A DNA stretch of 64,000 bases from Mucilaginibacter empetricola (GTDB lineage Bacteria; Bacteroidota; Bacteroidia; Sphingobacteriales; Sphingobacteriaceae), in assembly GCF_024808665.1 (NCBI RefSeq), contig NZ_JANUBZ010000007.1:248001-312000 (forward strand). Reading direction: 5' to 3'. The position numbers and the translations under genes were made by a program. The notes below the pieces were generated by a model that was not told the DNA's origin, searched no databases, and saw only the letters and a list, made by a program, of their open reading frames with translations. Of this stretch, positions 43,686 to 52,392 are shown in pieces; position 1 is the first letter of the stretch; each line of letters starts with the position of its first letter.

Positions 43686-44710
43686 TTTAAGTGTATTTGC
43701 AGGTTTACTCTATAAATATTATTGCTATCCTCTATAAGTAACCTGTGTGTTTTGGGGTAAAGTAATTGCAGCCGGCGTTTAACATTGTTTAAGCCTATAC
43801 CATGACTTTCATCTTTATTTAAATCATTAGGATTATAGGCGTTCTCAATCATAAAAACCAGTATATTATCATTAGTTAATAAAGTAATATCAATATAAGG
43901 TGCCGTCACATCGCCAACGCCATGTTTAAAGGCGTTTTCAACAAAGGGAATCAGCAGCATGGGCTCAATAGTTTTTTGGGGCGAATCAATTTTGAAATGA
44001 AAATTCACCTTTACCACATCGCGAAAGCGCAATTGCTGTAAATCGATATAACTACGTAAATAATCTTCTTTTTGCTGCAGCGTAACATGGTCTTTATCAT
44101 TAATATAAAGCATGTAGCGCATCAGCTTTGAAAACTGAATTAAGGTAGGTTCAACCAACACCGGGTTTAAGCGCGACAGCGCCGCCACGCTGTTTATCAC
44201 ATTAAAAATAAAATGCGGACTAATCTGCGAGCGAAGAAAACCAAGTTCAGAAACGAGGGCGGCGTTGGCAATATCGTTTTTGTTGTTGATTATTTTAAAC
44301 TGATCGGCCAGGTAGCGGTAAGCAAAACTGGCCGCGGTAATGGCCACTATCGGCAATAAATTAAAACCGAACGGAGGTGGCGGGCCGCCATGGTCATGCC
44401 GCATAAAAAAGGGCGGATTGTGCGGTCGGGTATGAATAATGATCAGATCGAGTATAGTAGATAATACTATCAGCAGAAAAAAATAGGCGCCGGCGTTTCT
44501 TTTTAAAAAAACGGGTATTAAAAAAAAGGTGTTTACATAAAATTGTATGGCCAGCAGTACATTTATCAATACAAAATGCCAGGGCCAAAAAGACCGGTGA
44601 GGCATATCGGTATAGGGGCGCGACATAAAGGGTAAAAGGGTAATAAAAGCCCAAAACAAAATATGTATCAGCGCCTCAAATATTACTGCAGGTTTAAAAC
44701 TTTTTAACAT
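43682..44710 (-). CDS. LytS-like sensor histidine kinase
   Basis: 342 residues. Four membrane segments in the first 150 residues precede a His_kinase domain (SELGFLRSQISPHFIFNVIN with the conserved His) and an ATP-binding end (LLIPFVENAFKHGVG, GIGLNNVKRRLQLLY). There is no periplasmic sensor domain of note, so the signal is likely perceived in the membrane. It shares a four-base ATGA overlap with the response regulator gene. Confidence 0.92.
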   Translation of the reverse strand: MLKSFKPAVIFEALIHILFWAFITLLPFMSRPYTDMPHRSFWPWHFVLINVLLAIQFYVNTFFLIPVFLKRNAGAYFFLLIVLSTILDLIIIHTRPHNPPFFMRHDHGGPPPPFGFNLLPIVAITAASFAYRYLADQFKIINNKNDIANAALVSELGFLRSQISPHFIFNVINSVAALSRLNPVLVEPTLIQFSKLMRYMLYINDKDHVTLQQKEDYLRSYIDLQQLRFRDVVKVNFHFKIDSPQKTIEPMLLIPFVENAFKHGVGDVTAPYIDITLLTNDNILVFMIENAYNPNDLNKDESHGIGLNNVKRRLQLLYPKTHRLLIEDSNNIYRVNLQIHLK

Positions 44711-45080
44711 GCAAACAAAAGTAGCCGATTTTAAAGCCAGGGCCTTTTATAATAGACTATAAGGCAAATTGTGCCGACCAATGCTGCAATTATAGGTATA
44801 AATTAATTTTACACTCTTGCAAAACAGGCTCAAATGGCTCATTTTAACACTATTTAACTATATCAGTTGGCAGCTACCAGTTTGCAGTTGACAGTTAGTG
44901 ATAAGCAATAGAAGAATTAGTTTTTTGTGGCGTGCCAACTTGATTTAATGGTGGACTATCGCAAAAAGGATATGAGGGAGGCTGTCCCTATTACTCATAT
45001 TAGGAAAAAACTGCTTGCTGTAAACCAATATCTGCAAACTGGCTTACTGCCCACTGCAAACTAAATAGCTGCAAACTGGC
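44711..45080. repeat. Intergenic region with inverted degenerate CAGTTTGCAG tracts
   Basis: CAGTTGGCAGCTACCAGTTT then GCAGTTGACAGTTAG lies at 44865-44899 on the + strand. The inverse type (ACTGCTTGCTGTAAACC, TGCAAACTGGCTTACTGCCC) lies at 45009-45085 and reaches the stop codon of the M14 gene. Between them no gene was recognised. Confidence 0.5.
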
Positions 45081-47594
45081 CTACTGCCCTACCATAAATA
45101 CAGCATTGCTAAACAGCAATTTGCCATTTTCCCAAAAACTGCGGAAAAGCGGGTCATCAACCAAATACACTACCGTGCCGCGCCCTAACGGCTGAACGCC
45201 GAGCAGCAAACCATCCTTTATTTTATCTTTACTTTTCTGGCCTACAAAGCCTGATATATAACCGTCTTTTTTAATTGTGCCTACATTCCAGCCTTCGTCG
45301 CCAAAAAAATCATAAATATCGTCGCTTAATTTTAGGGTGTAATAGTTATCCGGTAATCCATAACCCAATGGATGGCTATTATCCAGGTTTATTTTATAAA
45401 TAGCACCCGGTACACTGGAACGCAAGGCATCTTTATCCCTGTCGTCATATAGTTTTATTTCGGACGCTTTTGTCTTCTCGTCGGCCTTATCGTCTTTCTT
45501 TTCTTCTTTTTTCTTCAGTGCGAAACCCTTTTTATCTACCAGTTGCGCCACCGCATTTTCCATAGCTATGAGGCGGCCGCCATCATGTACCCAGTTCTGT
45601 ATTTTTTCGGATGGAAAATCCTCGTAATTACCATCAGGAAATACTGCAACATCAAACTCTGATAATCTGATACGGTTTAAATCCTGATATTTTGCAATAG
45701 TAACCGGGTAATTGATTTGTTGTTCAAAAAAGTGCCATACCTCGCCCATCGCCTCTGCCGAAACACCATCGCCCGCAATAAGCAGTACTCTTGGCGCGCG
45801 GATATACCGGATCACATCCGACCCAAAATCGGCACCTTTTTCAACAAACCCAGAAGTTAGCTGTGTCAGCTCATGACCAAAATTGGCCGCTGTTTGCGTA
45901 ACCTGCTGATCAAAATCGGCTGCATCATTCCCAGCACGGGTAATGAGTAATGATCCCGCGGCAAACTTTTTACCGCCCGCCTCAAATGGCCGGGATGAGT
46001 ACCTAACTTTTATACCTTTTTTTATCAGCGCCGCTAAAAACTTAACGTCATTTACTGATTGCCATGTTGAAACATAAGCGTAAAAATGCGGAGTTTCCGC
46101 AAATTTAGGCGGCGCAGAGAGCACAACATGAGTTATCCTCACTTCAGGAGCTTTTATAGATTCTTTTACCCCATATGCGGTTAATCCATAGGCGTATGGT
46201 AATGACCAGGCCGTAATATCATACGTGTTTGAATCAGCAACAAATGTTTTGGGCTCCATCAATACATTTAACAATACTGATTTAGGCTGATAGGCATTAA
46301 TCACCAGATCGGCCGCTTCAACATTGTATGATTCTGTTTTGCGGCTTATATAATTATATCCCGAAATACTACTCTTTAAACCAAAACCATATTGAATACC
46401 ATTCCGGCGAAGCAATTCACCCAAACGGTTTATTTTTTCCTGATTATCATTTTTGATGATATAGGTTTTGTATTCGCCCGGCGGATTGCTGATGCTGTTA
46501 TCATAAAACTTTTTAAACTCATCCAACAGCTTTTGCGCATTGGCCGATACTACTTCCAGTGTACTCATACTGGTTGAGTGATGATGCGCTATTCTATCGG
46601 CCAGCGTTAAGGTATCACCGCTACGGGTTACCACTGCAAGGCCCGCACTGATCCCGCCTTGCTCATAGGTCATACCGATAGAGCCGTTATAAATTGGATA
46701 AGTATCACCGTATGACGGATAAAGCAAATCAAACTCCTGTTTGGTAAAATATAGCCAGCCGTTTTGGTCAAAATATTTGGCGTTGTTTTTCCCGATGGTG
46801 GTTTGAAACTCTTTTTGCCAAGCCGTTATCACCTTGTGAAAAGGTTCTGCCGCCGGGGCAAAATAGTATGGAGCATTATAACCCTGCTCGTGATAGTCAA
46901 CATGCACTTCGGGCAACCACTGACTAAAAAGCGCTAAACGGGCCTGTGTTTCTTTTTGCGTTTGCCATGCCCAATCGCGGTTAAGGTCAAAATAATAATG
47001 ATTTATCCTGCCGCCCGGCCACGGTTCAACATGCTCGCGCGAGTTGGGGTTGGCATCAGGCGTAGCACCCCGCACAGAATTATAAAAATTCACATATCGC
47101 TCGCGGCCATCAGGGTTTAAACATGGATCAATAACGACAACCGTGTTTTTTAACCACGCTTTTGTGTGTGCATTAGTGGGATCAACCAGGTCAAACAATA
47201 CTTGCATGGAAGTTTCGCTGGATGCAGGTTCATTGCCGTGTACATTGTAACTCAGCCATAAGATTGCAGGAGCATTCGCCGTCGCCGCAGAATTATCCAA
47301 TCCGGCTAAACGCAAATTATTGTGGCGTATTTCCTCCAACCGGCCTATATTTTCATCCGATGCAATAAACATAGCCAATAACGGCCTGCCTTCATTGGTG
47401 CTGCCATATTGCTGCAGTTTTACATTTTTTGATGCCTGTGCTACGTATTTAAAATACTCCACAATTTTATAATGCGGGGTAAATTGATCGCCCAGCTTAT
47501 AACCCAAAAACTGTTCGGGCGATTTAATTTCCTGCGAAAAGGCGGTGCAAACAAAACTTAAAAGAATAACAAGCGCGTATATTTTTTTTAACAT
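45081..47594 (-). CDS. Secreted M14 family zinc carboxypeptidase
   Basis: 837 residues with a signal peptide (ending VCTAFSQ). The M14 zinc site is visible: H and E in LSYNVHGNEPASSET, the third His in VHVDYHEQGYNAPYYF, substrate Arg in LNRDWAWQ, and the catalytic Glu in GMTYEQGG. The second half is a glutamine-amidotransferase-like domain (YIRAPRVLLIAGDGVSAEAM, VAVFPDGNYEDF), common in large Bacteroidota M14 proteins. It probably degrades peptides in the periplasm or outside. The stop codon lies inside a GCAGTAGGCCAG-type repeat. Confidence 0.9.
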   Translation of the reverse strand: MLKKIYALVILLSFVCTAFSQEIKSPEQFLGYKLGDQFTPHYKIVEYFKYVAQASKNVKLQQYGSTNEGRPLLAMFIASDENIGRLEEIRHNNLRLAGLDNSAATANAPAILWLSYNVHGNEPASSETSMQVLFDLVDPTNAHTKAWLKNTVVVIDPCLNPDGRERYVNFYNSVRGATPDANPNSREHVEPWPGGRINHYYFDLNRDWAWQTQKETQARLALFSQWLPEVHVDYHEQGYNAPYYFAPAAEPFHKVITAWQKEFQTTIGKNNAKYFDQNGWLYFTKQEFDLLYPSYGDTYPIYNGSIGMTYEQGGISAGLAVVTRSGDTLTLADRIAHHHSTSMSTLEVVSANAQKLLDEFKKFYDNSISNPPGEYKTYIIKNDNQEKINRLGELLRRNGIQYGFGLKSSISGYNYISRKTESYNVEAADLVINAYQPKSVLLNVLMEPKTFVADSNTYDITAWSLPYAYGLTAYGVKESIKAPEVRITHVVLSAPPKFAETPHFYAYVSTWQSVNDVKFLAALIKKGIKVRYSSRPFEAGGKKFAAGSLLITRAGNDAADFDQQVTQTAANFGHELTQLTSGFVEKGADFGSDVIRYIRAPRVLLIAGDGVSAEAMGEVWHFFEQQINYPVTIAKYQDLNRIRLSEFDVAVFPDGNYEDFPSEKIQNWVHDGGRLIAMENAVAQLVDKKGFALKKKEEKKDDKADEKTKASEIKLYDDRDKDALRSSVPGAIYKINLDNSHPLGYGLPDNYYTLKLSDDIYDFFGDEGWNVGTIKKDGYISGFVGQKSKDKIKDGLLLGVQPLGRGTVVYLVDDPLFRSFWENGKLLFSNAVFMVGQ

Positions 47595-47722
47595 CAGATT
47601 GGGTATGGAAAAGCTAATTTAAAAAAATAATTTAATGTTGATTCTGAATTGCCCGCCACGCAGTCTTTCTCTATAAAAAAGTGACAGAGCAAGGGATGGC
47701 GACTGTCCATTTTTTATTTTCC

Positions 47723-48136
47723 ATAGCGATGGGTTTTAAAACTAAGGGTGTTCGAAACATTAAAAAGGGTGTCATGCTGAGTTTTAAAATCCGTGGACTA
47801 TGAAGGCAAAATGACAAAAATGCGCCATAGGTGCAAAATATCGGTAGAATATTGTTATAGCCGATTTTAGCGTGCTGTAGGTACGCCACCTTGCCCACGT
47901 ATAGGTTTCGTACCTACGGCACGACATAATTGTTATCGTTTTTTCTCTACCGATATTTGACCCCGATGGGGTCTTTCTATTAGTTTAATTATCCAATGAT
48001 GTCATGGGTAGGCACTCGAAGCATGTGGGCAAAGGCCTCTGCGCTCACCCTTCGAGTGCCTCAGGGTGACATCCCAATTAAATTTCGTAATAAAACTCAT
48101 GTTTCGAATACTCAAGGTTTTAAAACCCATCGCTAT
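47723..48136. mobile_element. Foldback MITE-like element, copy A, interrupted by a second element
   Basis: Perfect 20-bp terminal inverted repeats: ATAGCGATGGGTTTTAAAAC at 47723-47742 and its complement at 48117-48136. Arms matching copy C (57346-57527) run to 47781 and resume at about 48001. The 220 bases between (47782-48000) are foreign to copy C. Confidence 0.75.
47782..48000. mobile_element. Nested palindromic element inside copy A
   Basis: Two inverted arm pairs: AAATATCGGTAGAA near 47837-47852 with TCTACCGATATTT near 47945-47957, and GTGCTGTAGGTACG with CGTACCTACGGCAC in the middle. Similar GTACCTACGGCACG sequences are a common Bacteroidota intergenic repeat (general knowledge). GTCATG on both sides may be a target duplication. 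Confidence 0.55.
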
Positions 48137-48140
48137 ACAG

Positions 48141-48312
48141 GCCCATCTCCTTATTTGCATATCCGCACATTCACTCATTCGCACATTTTCCCATCTGCAA
48201 ATCCGCACATCTGCACATTTATTTATTCGCACATCCGCAAATCCACACATCCGCACATTTATCTATCTGCACATTTATATATTTGCATATCTTCACATCT
48301 GCACAGTAAAAC
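48141..48312. repeat. Degenerate tandem tract of CCGCACAT/CTGCACAT units before recQ
   Basis: About 170 bases made almost only of ATCCGCACAT, TTCGCACAT, ATCTGCACATTT and TTGCATATC variants, ending three bases before the recQ ATG. It remains an open frame with recQ, which creates a spurious N-terminal extension. Confidence 0.75.
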
Positions 48313-48314
48313 AT

Positions 48315-50480
48315 ATGACTCCAGTACAAGCACTACAAAAATATTTCGGATATAACAGCTTCCGGCACGATCAAGAGGCTATTATCCGGCATGTTTTAAA
48401 CAAAAAAGATGTGCTGGCACTTATGCCCACCGGTGGCGGCAAATCCATTTGCTACCAGCTACCTGCCGTAATGCTGGACGGATTGACCATTGTTATATCG
48501 CCGTTGATTGCGTTGATGAAGGACCAGGTCGATAGCCTGAACGTGAACGGCATACCGGCGGCTTTTTTAAACTCCAGCCAGTCTACCCAAGAGCAAATTC
48601 AGTTGACTACCCGGCTGCGAAATAACCAGGTAAAACTGTTGTACCTGGCGCCCGAGCGTTTGTTTGCTAATGAAGGCAAGCTCACCACCTTTTTAAAAAC
48701 CCTGTCCATTTCATTAATTGCTATTGATGAGGCGCATTGTATTTCGCACTGGGGGCATGATTTCAGGCCGGAGTACCTGGCGCTGGCAAATTTAAAATTG
48801 GAGTTTCCCGGCATCCCCGTTATTGCCCTTACCGCTACTGCCGATAAGCTTACCAAAAAGGATATCCTCGATAAGCTGAATCTGAAAGATCCGGCCATTT
48901 TTGTTTCGTCCTTTAACCGGGCAAATATCACATACAACGTCATCCCCAAAAAGAACAGTTTTAATCAGCTGCTGGCTTTTTTAGATTCGCGAAAAGAAGA
49001 ATCGGGCATTATTTATTGCTTGTCTCGTAAATCAACCGAATCATTGGCGGCCGATTTAAAAGAACAAGGTTTTTCTGCCGAGGCCTATCACGCCGGTTTG
49101 GATAACGACGTTAAGGCCCGTACGCAGGAAGCTTTTTTGCGCGATGAAGTGAAAATTATTGTAGCAACCATTGCTTTTGGCATGGGCATCAATAAATCAA
49201 ATGTACGCTATGTGGTGCATATGGATCTGCCTAAAAACATTGAGGGCTATTACCAGGAAACCGGCCGTGCCGGGCGCGATGGCTTGCCATCCGAGGCGCT
49301 ACTACTTTTCTCGCCGGGCGATGCCATTAAGCTGAAACAGTTTGCCCTGATAGAGGACAATCCCGACCAAAGCCGTATTATGCTCAAAAAGCTGGATGAT
49401 ATGGTGCGTTACTGTCAGTTGCATGCCTGTCGCCGCCAGTTTTTGTTAAAATATTTTGAGGAGGATGCCCCCACCAATTGCGGCTCCTGTGATTTCTGTT
49501 TAACCGAGTTCGAAACGTTTGATGGTACTTTGATTGCCCAAAAGGCATTATCAGCTGTATCACGATTGAAAGAACGATTTGGCAGCACTTACGTGGTTGA
49601 TTTTTTACGCGGATCAAAAAACGAAAAGATCCGCATTGAGCTTAAAGAGCTTAAAACCTATGGCATTGGCGCCGATATCAGCAAAACCGACTGGCAACGT
49701 TACCTGCGCGAACTAACCGGAATGGGTTATTTGCAAGTAAGCGATGACGCTTATCCCGTTTTAAGGCTTACCCCAAAAAGTGAGGCCGTGCTTAAGGGAA
49801 CAGAAAAAGTACAACTGGTAAAATCACAAACCATAGAAGAACATCAGCCTGTTACTATAGAAATTCCGGCGGAAGCTGAGCTACTGGCCGACCTGCGGAT
49901 TATCCGCCGCGATATTGCCACACACGAAAATGTGCCACCGTACATCATTCTATCCGACGCTACATTGGTAGAGATGGCTACCTATCTGCCGCAAAGTTTA
50001 GATGAGCTGCGTTTAATATCCGGCTTTGGTGATGTAAAGCTGGCGCGATACGGTCGTGAGTTTTTGCTGCCCGTTAAACAGTATTGCGAGCGTAAAGGCT
50101 TATCATCCCAAATAAAACAAAAATCAACCAAAAAGCCGGGCAAGGCCAGGACTGCAGGAAGTGGCAGCACCTCAAGGTCATCAGATACGGCCCTTGAAAG
50201 CTTCAATCTTTTTAAAGCCGGCAAAAGCATTGCCGAGATTGCGGCGGCGCGTGGCTTGTCGCCTACCACTATTGAGGGCCATTTGAGTTTTTATATTTAC
50301 AAAGGCGCCATTGACGTAAGCGAATTTGTTAACGACGAAAAGAAACAATTGATAAAAGATGCCGTTGAAAGTTATGGTGCCGATAAGCTGAGTCAGCTAA
50401 AAGAAATTCTGGGTGCCGATATCAGCTACGGCGAAATTAAGGCAACCATAGCCTGGATGCGGTTGAAAGAAATGATATGA
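48315..50480 (+). CDS. recQ: ATP-dependent DNA helicase RecQ
   Basis: 721 residues from the ATG at 48315. The frame is open for 83 more codons upstream, but these encode repeat tract. Helicase motif I is MPTGGGKSICYQLP (about residues 37-50), motif II IDEAHCISHWGHDF, motif VI YYQETGRAGRDG. The RQC zinc site is C-QLHAC ... NCGSCDFC, then an HRDC domain and a C-terminal helix-turn-helix of the HTH_40 type (GKSIAEIAAARGLSPTTIEG). It unwinds DNA in recombinational repair. It is bracketed by mirrored repeat blocks. Confidence 0.95.
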   Translation: MTPVQALQKYFGYNSFRHDQEAIIRHVLNKKDVLALMPTGGGKSICYQLPAVMLDGLTIVISPLIALMKDQVDSLNVNGIPAAFLNSSQSTQEQIQLTTRLRNNQVKLLYLAPERLFANEGKLTTFLKTLSISLIAIDEAHCISHWGHDFRPEYLALANLKLEFPGIPVIALTATADKLTKKDILDKLNLKDPAIFVSSFNRANITYNVIPKKNSFNQLLAFLDSRKEESGIIYCLSRKSTESLAADLKEQGFSAEAYHAGLDNDVKARTQEAFLRDEVKIIVATIAFGMGINKSNVRYVVHMDLPKNIEGYYQETGRAGRDGLPSEALLLFSPGDAIKLKQFALIEDNPDQSRIMLKKLDDMVRYCQLHACRRQFLLKYFEEDAPTNCGSCDFCLTEFETFDGTLIAQKALSAVSRLKERFGSTYVVDFLRGSKNEKIRIELKELKTYGIGADISKTDWQRYLRELTGMGYLQVSDDAYPVLRLTPKSEAVLKGTEKVQLVKSQTIEEHQPVTIEIPAEAELLADLRIIRRDIATHENVPPYIILSDATLVEMATYLPQSLDELRLISGFGDVKLARYGREFLLPVKQYCERKGLSSQIKQKSTKKPGKARTAGSGSTSRSSDTALESFNLFKAGKSIAEIAAARGLSPTTIEGHLSFYIYKGAIDVSEFVNDEKKQLIKDAVESYGADKLSQLKEILGADISYGEIKATIAWMRLKEMI

Positions 50481-50540
50481 TGTGCGGGTGTGCGAATGGG
50501 GAGATGTGCAGATGAGGGGCTGTGCAGGTGTAGATGTGCT
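50481..50540. repeat. Degenerate GTGCGGGTGTGCGAATG tract after recQ
   Basis: Starts within the recQ stop context (TGATGTGCGGGTGTGCG) and continues with GATGTGCAGATG, GCTGTGCAGGTG and TAGATGTGC. It is the inverse complement in style of the tract at 48141-48312. Confidence 0.6.
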
Positions 50541-50543
50541 TTT

Positions 50544-50730
50544 ATAGCGATGGGTTTTAAAACTAAGGGGGGCCGAAACATCAAAATGGGTGTCATGCTG
50601 AGGCTCTCGAAGCATGGGGGCAAAGGCCTTAATCGCCATGCCCTCACGTTTTTCATCAGCGGTAATGCATTGGCGTATACCCAACGCACACCCTTCGAGT
50701 GCCTCAGGGTGACACCCACATTAGATGTTT
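50544..50730. mobile_element. Foldback MITE-like element, copy B, right end lost
   Basis: Begins with ATAGCGATGGGTTTTAAAAC (50544-50563) and GGGTGTCATGCTGAGGCTCT; the opposite arm CCCTTCGAGTGCCTCAGGGT then GACACCCACATTAGATGT is present, but the terminal repeat is missing. The centre differs from copy C. Confidence 0.7.
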
Positions 50731-50778
50731 GATTTGTTAAAGTGCCCAAAAAATAAGAAAATTGTTGTTGCGAAAACT

Positions 50779-52116
50779 ATGATAACCACCACTGAACATT
50801 TATACCAGCTTTTTCTTCAGCACCCCGTCATCAGTACCGATACCCGCAAAATTGCGCCGGGCAGTTTGTTCTTTGCGCTAAAGGGCGATAAGTTTGATGC
50901 CAACACTTTTGCCAAACAGGCTATCGAGGCCGGAGCAGCATATGCTGTGATTGATAATTCGTCCTATCAATTAGGTGATCAGTATCTTTTGGTGGATGAT
51001 GTGCTTGCTGCACTGCAGGATCTGGCACGACACCATCGCCGTCAACTAAATATTCCGGTTGTTGGCCTTACCGGTACCAATGGCAAAACTACTACCAAGG
51101 AGCTCATCAACTCTGTCTTATCGCAGCATTTTAAAACGCAGGCTACGCAGGGGAATCTGAACAACCATATCGGCGTACCACTTACCATTTTAACTATCGA
51201 CAAAACGCATCAGGCAGCGGTTATTGAGATGGGCGCCAATCACCAAAAAGAAATTGAATTGCTGTGTAGTATTTCGCAGCCTAGTCATGGCTTAATCACC
51301 AATGTAGGCAAGGCGCATTTAGAAGGTTTTGGTGGAGTTGAAGGGGTAAAAAAAGGGAAAGGCGAGCTTTATGATTACTTAAAGCAGTCGGCCGGAGTTG
51401 CATTTGTTAATGGCGATAATACCACTTTAATGGAGATGAAAAATGCCCGTGGCCTATCAAATGTTATTCTTTACGGAACATCGGACAGTGAAAACCTGGT
51501 TAGTGGAAAAATAATTGATAACTCACCACTATTAACCTTACAGTGGACCAATAATTCATCATCCAAAACCCACAACGTAAAAACACAATTAACAGGGGCT
51601 TATAATTTGGATAATATCCTCGCGACCATCTGTATCGGTGTTTATTTTAAGTTGAGCGATGAAGAAATAAACAAAGGCATTGAAAGCTATCAGCCTAAAA
51701 ACAACCGCTCGCAAATTGTACAAACAGCTAGCAATACGCTTATCTGCGATTATTATAATGCCAACCCCAGCAGCATGTTTGTAGCCGTTGAAAACATTGG
51801 CAAACTGACCGCCAACCGTAAAGTTTTGATTTTGGGCGATATGTTTGAAATGGGCGATGAAGCCGCCGTCGAGCACGAAGCTGTTATTAAAAAAGCAATG
51901 GGTACCCCGGTGGATGAACGAATATTTATAGGAAAAGAATTTCAAAAAGCAGGCCTGACTATGGGCTATGAACTATCGGCTACGAACTCAAAAACCTTTT
52001 ATGCTACTGCCGAAGATGCTATTGCCGGGTTAAAAGCAAATCCCATAAAAAATTCAACCATATTAATCAAAGGCTCACGCGGCATGGCGCTGGAAAGATT
52101 GGTGGAGTTGTTTTGA
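50779..52116 (+). CDS. murF: UDP-N-acetylmuramoyl-tripeptide--D-alanyl-D-alanine ligase
   Basis: 445 residues from the ATG at 50779 (the frame opens at 50725, inside copy B flank). The N-terminal domain binds UMT (STDTRKIAPGSLFFALKGDK). The ATP loop is GLTGTNGKTTTKELI at residues 97-111. EMGANHQKEIELL and TNVGKAHLEGFG are Mur ligase signatures, with LILGDMFEMGDEA in the C-terminal domain. It adds D-Ala-D-Ala to the murein precursor in the cytoplasm. The stop codon TGA is the first three bases of a foldback element. It is not in a dcw cluster here. Confidence 0.94.
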   Translation: MITTTEHLYQLFLQHPVISTDTRKIAPGSLFFALKGDKFDANTFAKQAIEAGAAYAVIDNSSYQLGDQYLLVDDVLAALQDLARHHRRQLNIPVVGLTGTNGKTTTKELINSVLSQHFKTQATQGNLNNHIGVPLTILTIDKTHQAAVIEMGANHQKEIELLCSISQPSHGLITNVGKAHLEGFGGVEGVKKGKGELYDYLKQSAGVAFVNGDNTTLMEMKNARGLSNVILYGTSDSENLVSGKIIDNSPLLTLQWTNNSSSKTHNVKTQLTGAYNLDNILATICIGVYFKLSDEEINKGIESYQPKNNRSQIVQTASNTLICDYYNANPSSMFVAVENIGKLTANRKVLILGDMFEMGDEAAVEHEAVIKKAMGTPVDERIFIGKEFQKAGLTMGYELSATNSKTFYATAEDAIAGLKANPIKNSTILIKGSRGMALERLVELF

Positions 52117-52392
52117 ATTCGGAATGCGAAATGTCGAATGCGGAATGAGGCTTAGTGTCTGAACGAGGATTTTTTACACACCGTCTTGTCATCCCGATGA
52201 AAGAGGGATCTTCTGCAAGCGACGAACATGTAGCAGACCTTATCCGGCGTAGAAGATGTTTCACTCCGTTCAACATGACAAAAAGAGGATGATTGGATTG
52301 AAAGATCCTGCTGATCTTTTAATCCTAAAAATCCTGGTTCAGACATTGGCGCTTACCCAATTCCGCATTCGACATTTCGCATTCCGAATTCA
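52114..52392. mobile_element. Foldback element with perfect 33-bp terminal inverted repeats
   Basis: 52114-52146 and 52360-52392 are exact reverse complements, each starting TGAATTCGGAATGCGAAATG from its outer end. Inner imperfect arms (GTGTCTGAACGAGGATTTTT against AAAAATCCTGGTTCAGACA) and a core with GTCATCCCGATGAAAGAGG, paired to AACATGAC, follow. No transposase is encoded. The two ends contain the TGA stops of murF and of the convergent FAD gene. Confidence 0.85.

Noticed and set aside
47671..47898. A minus-strand frame across MITE copy A and the nested element
   Set aside because: Crosses the boundary of two repeat elements, so it cannot be a conserved gene.
48002..48256. A minus-strand frame rich in CADVRICR-like repeats
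   Set aside because: Encoded wholly by the degenerate CCGCACAT tract and a MITE arm; a typical false ORF from repeat DNA.
48141..48312. Possible CRISPR array
   Set aside because: Units are short, variable and contiguous without unique spacers; no cas gene is present.
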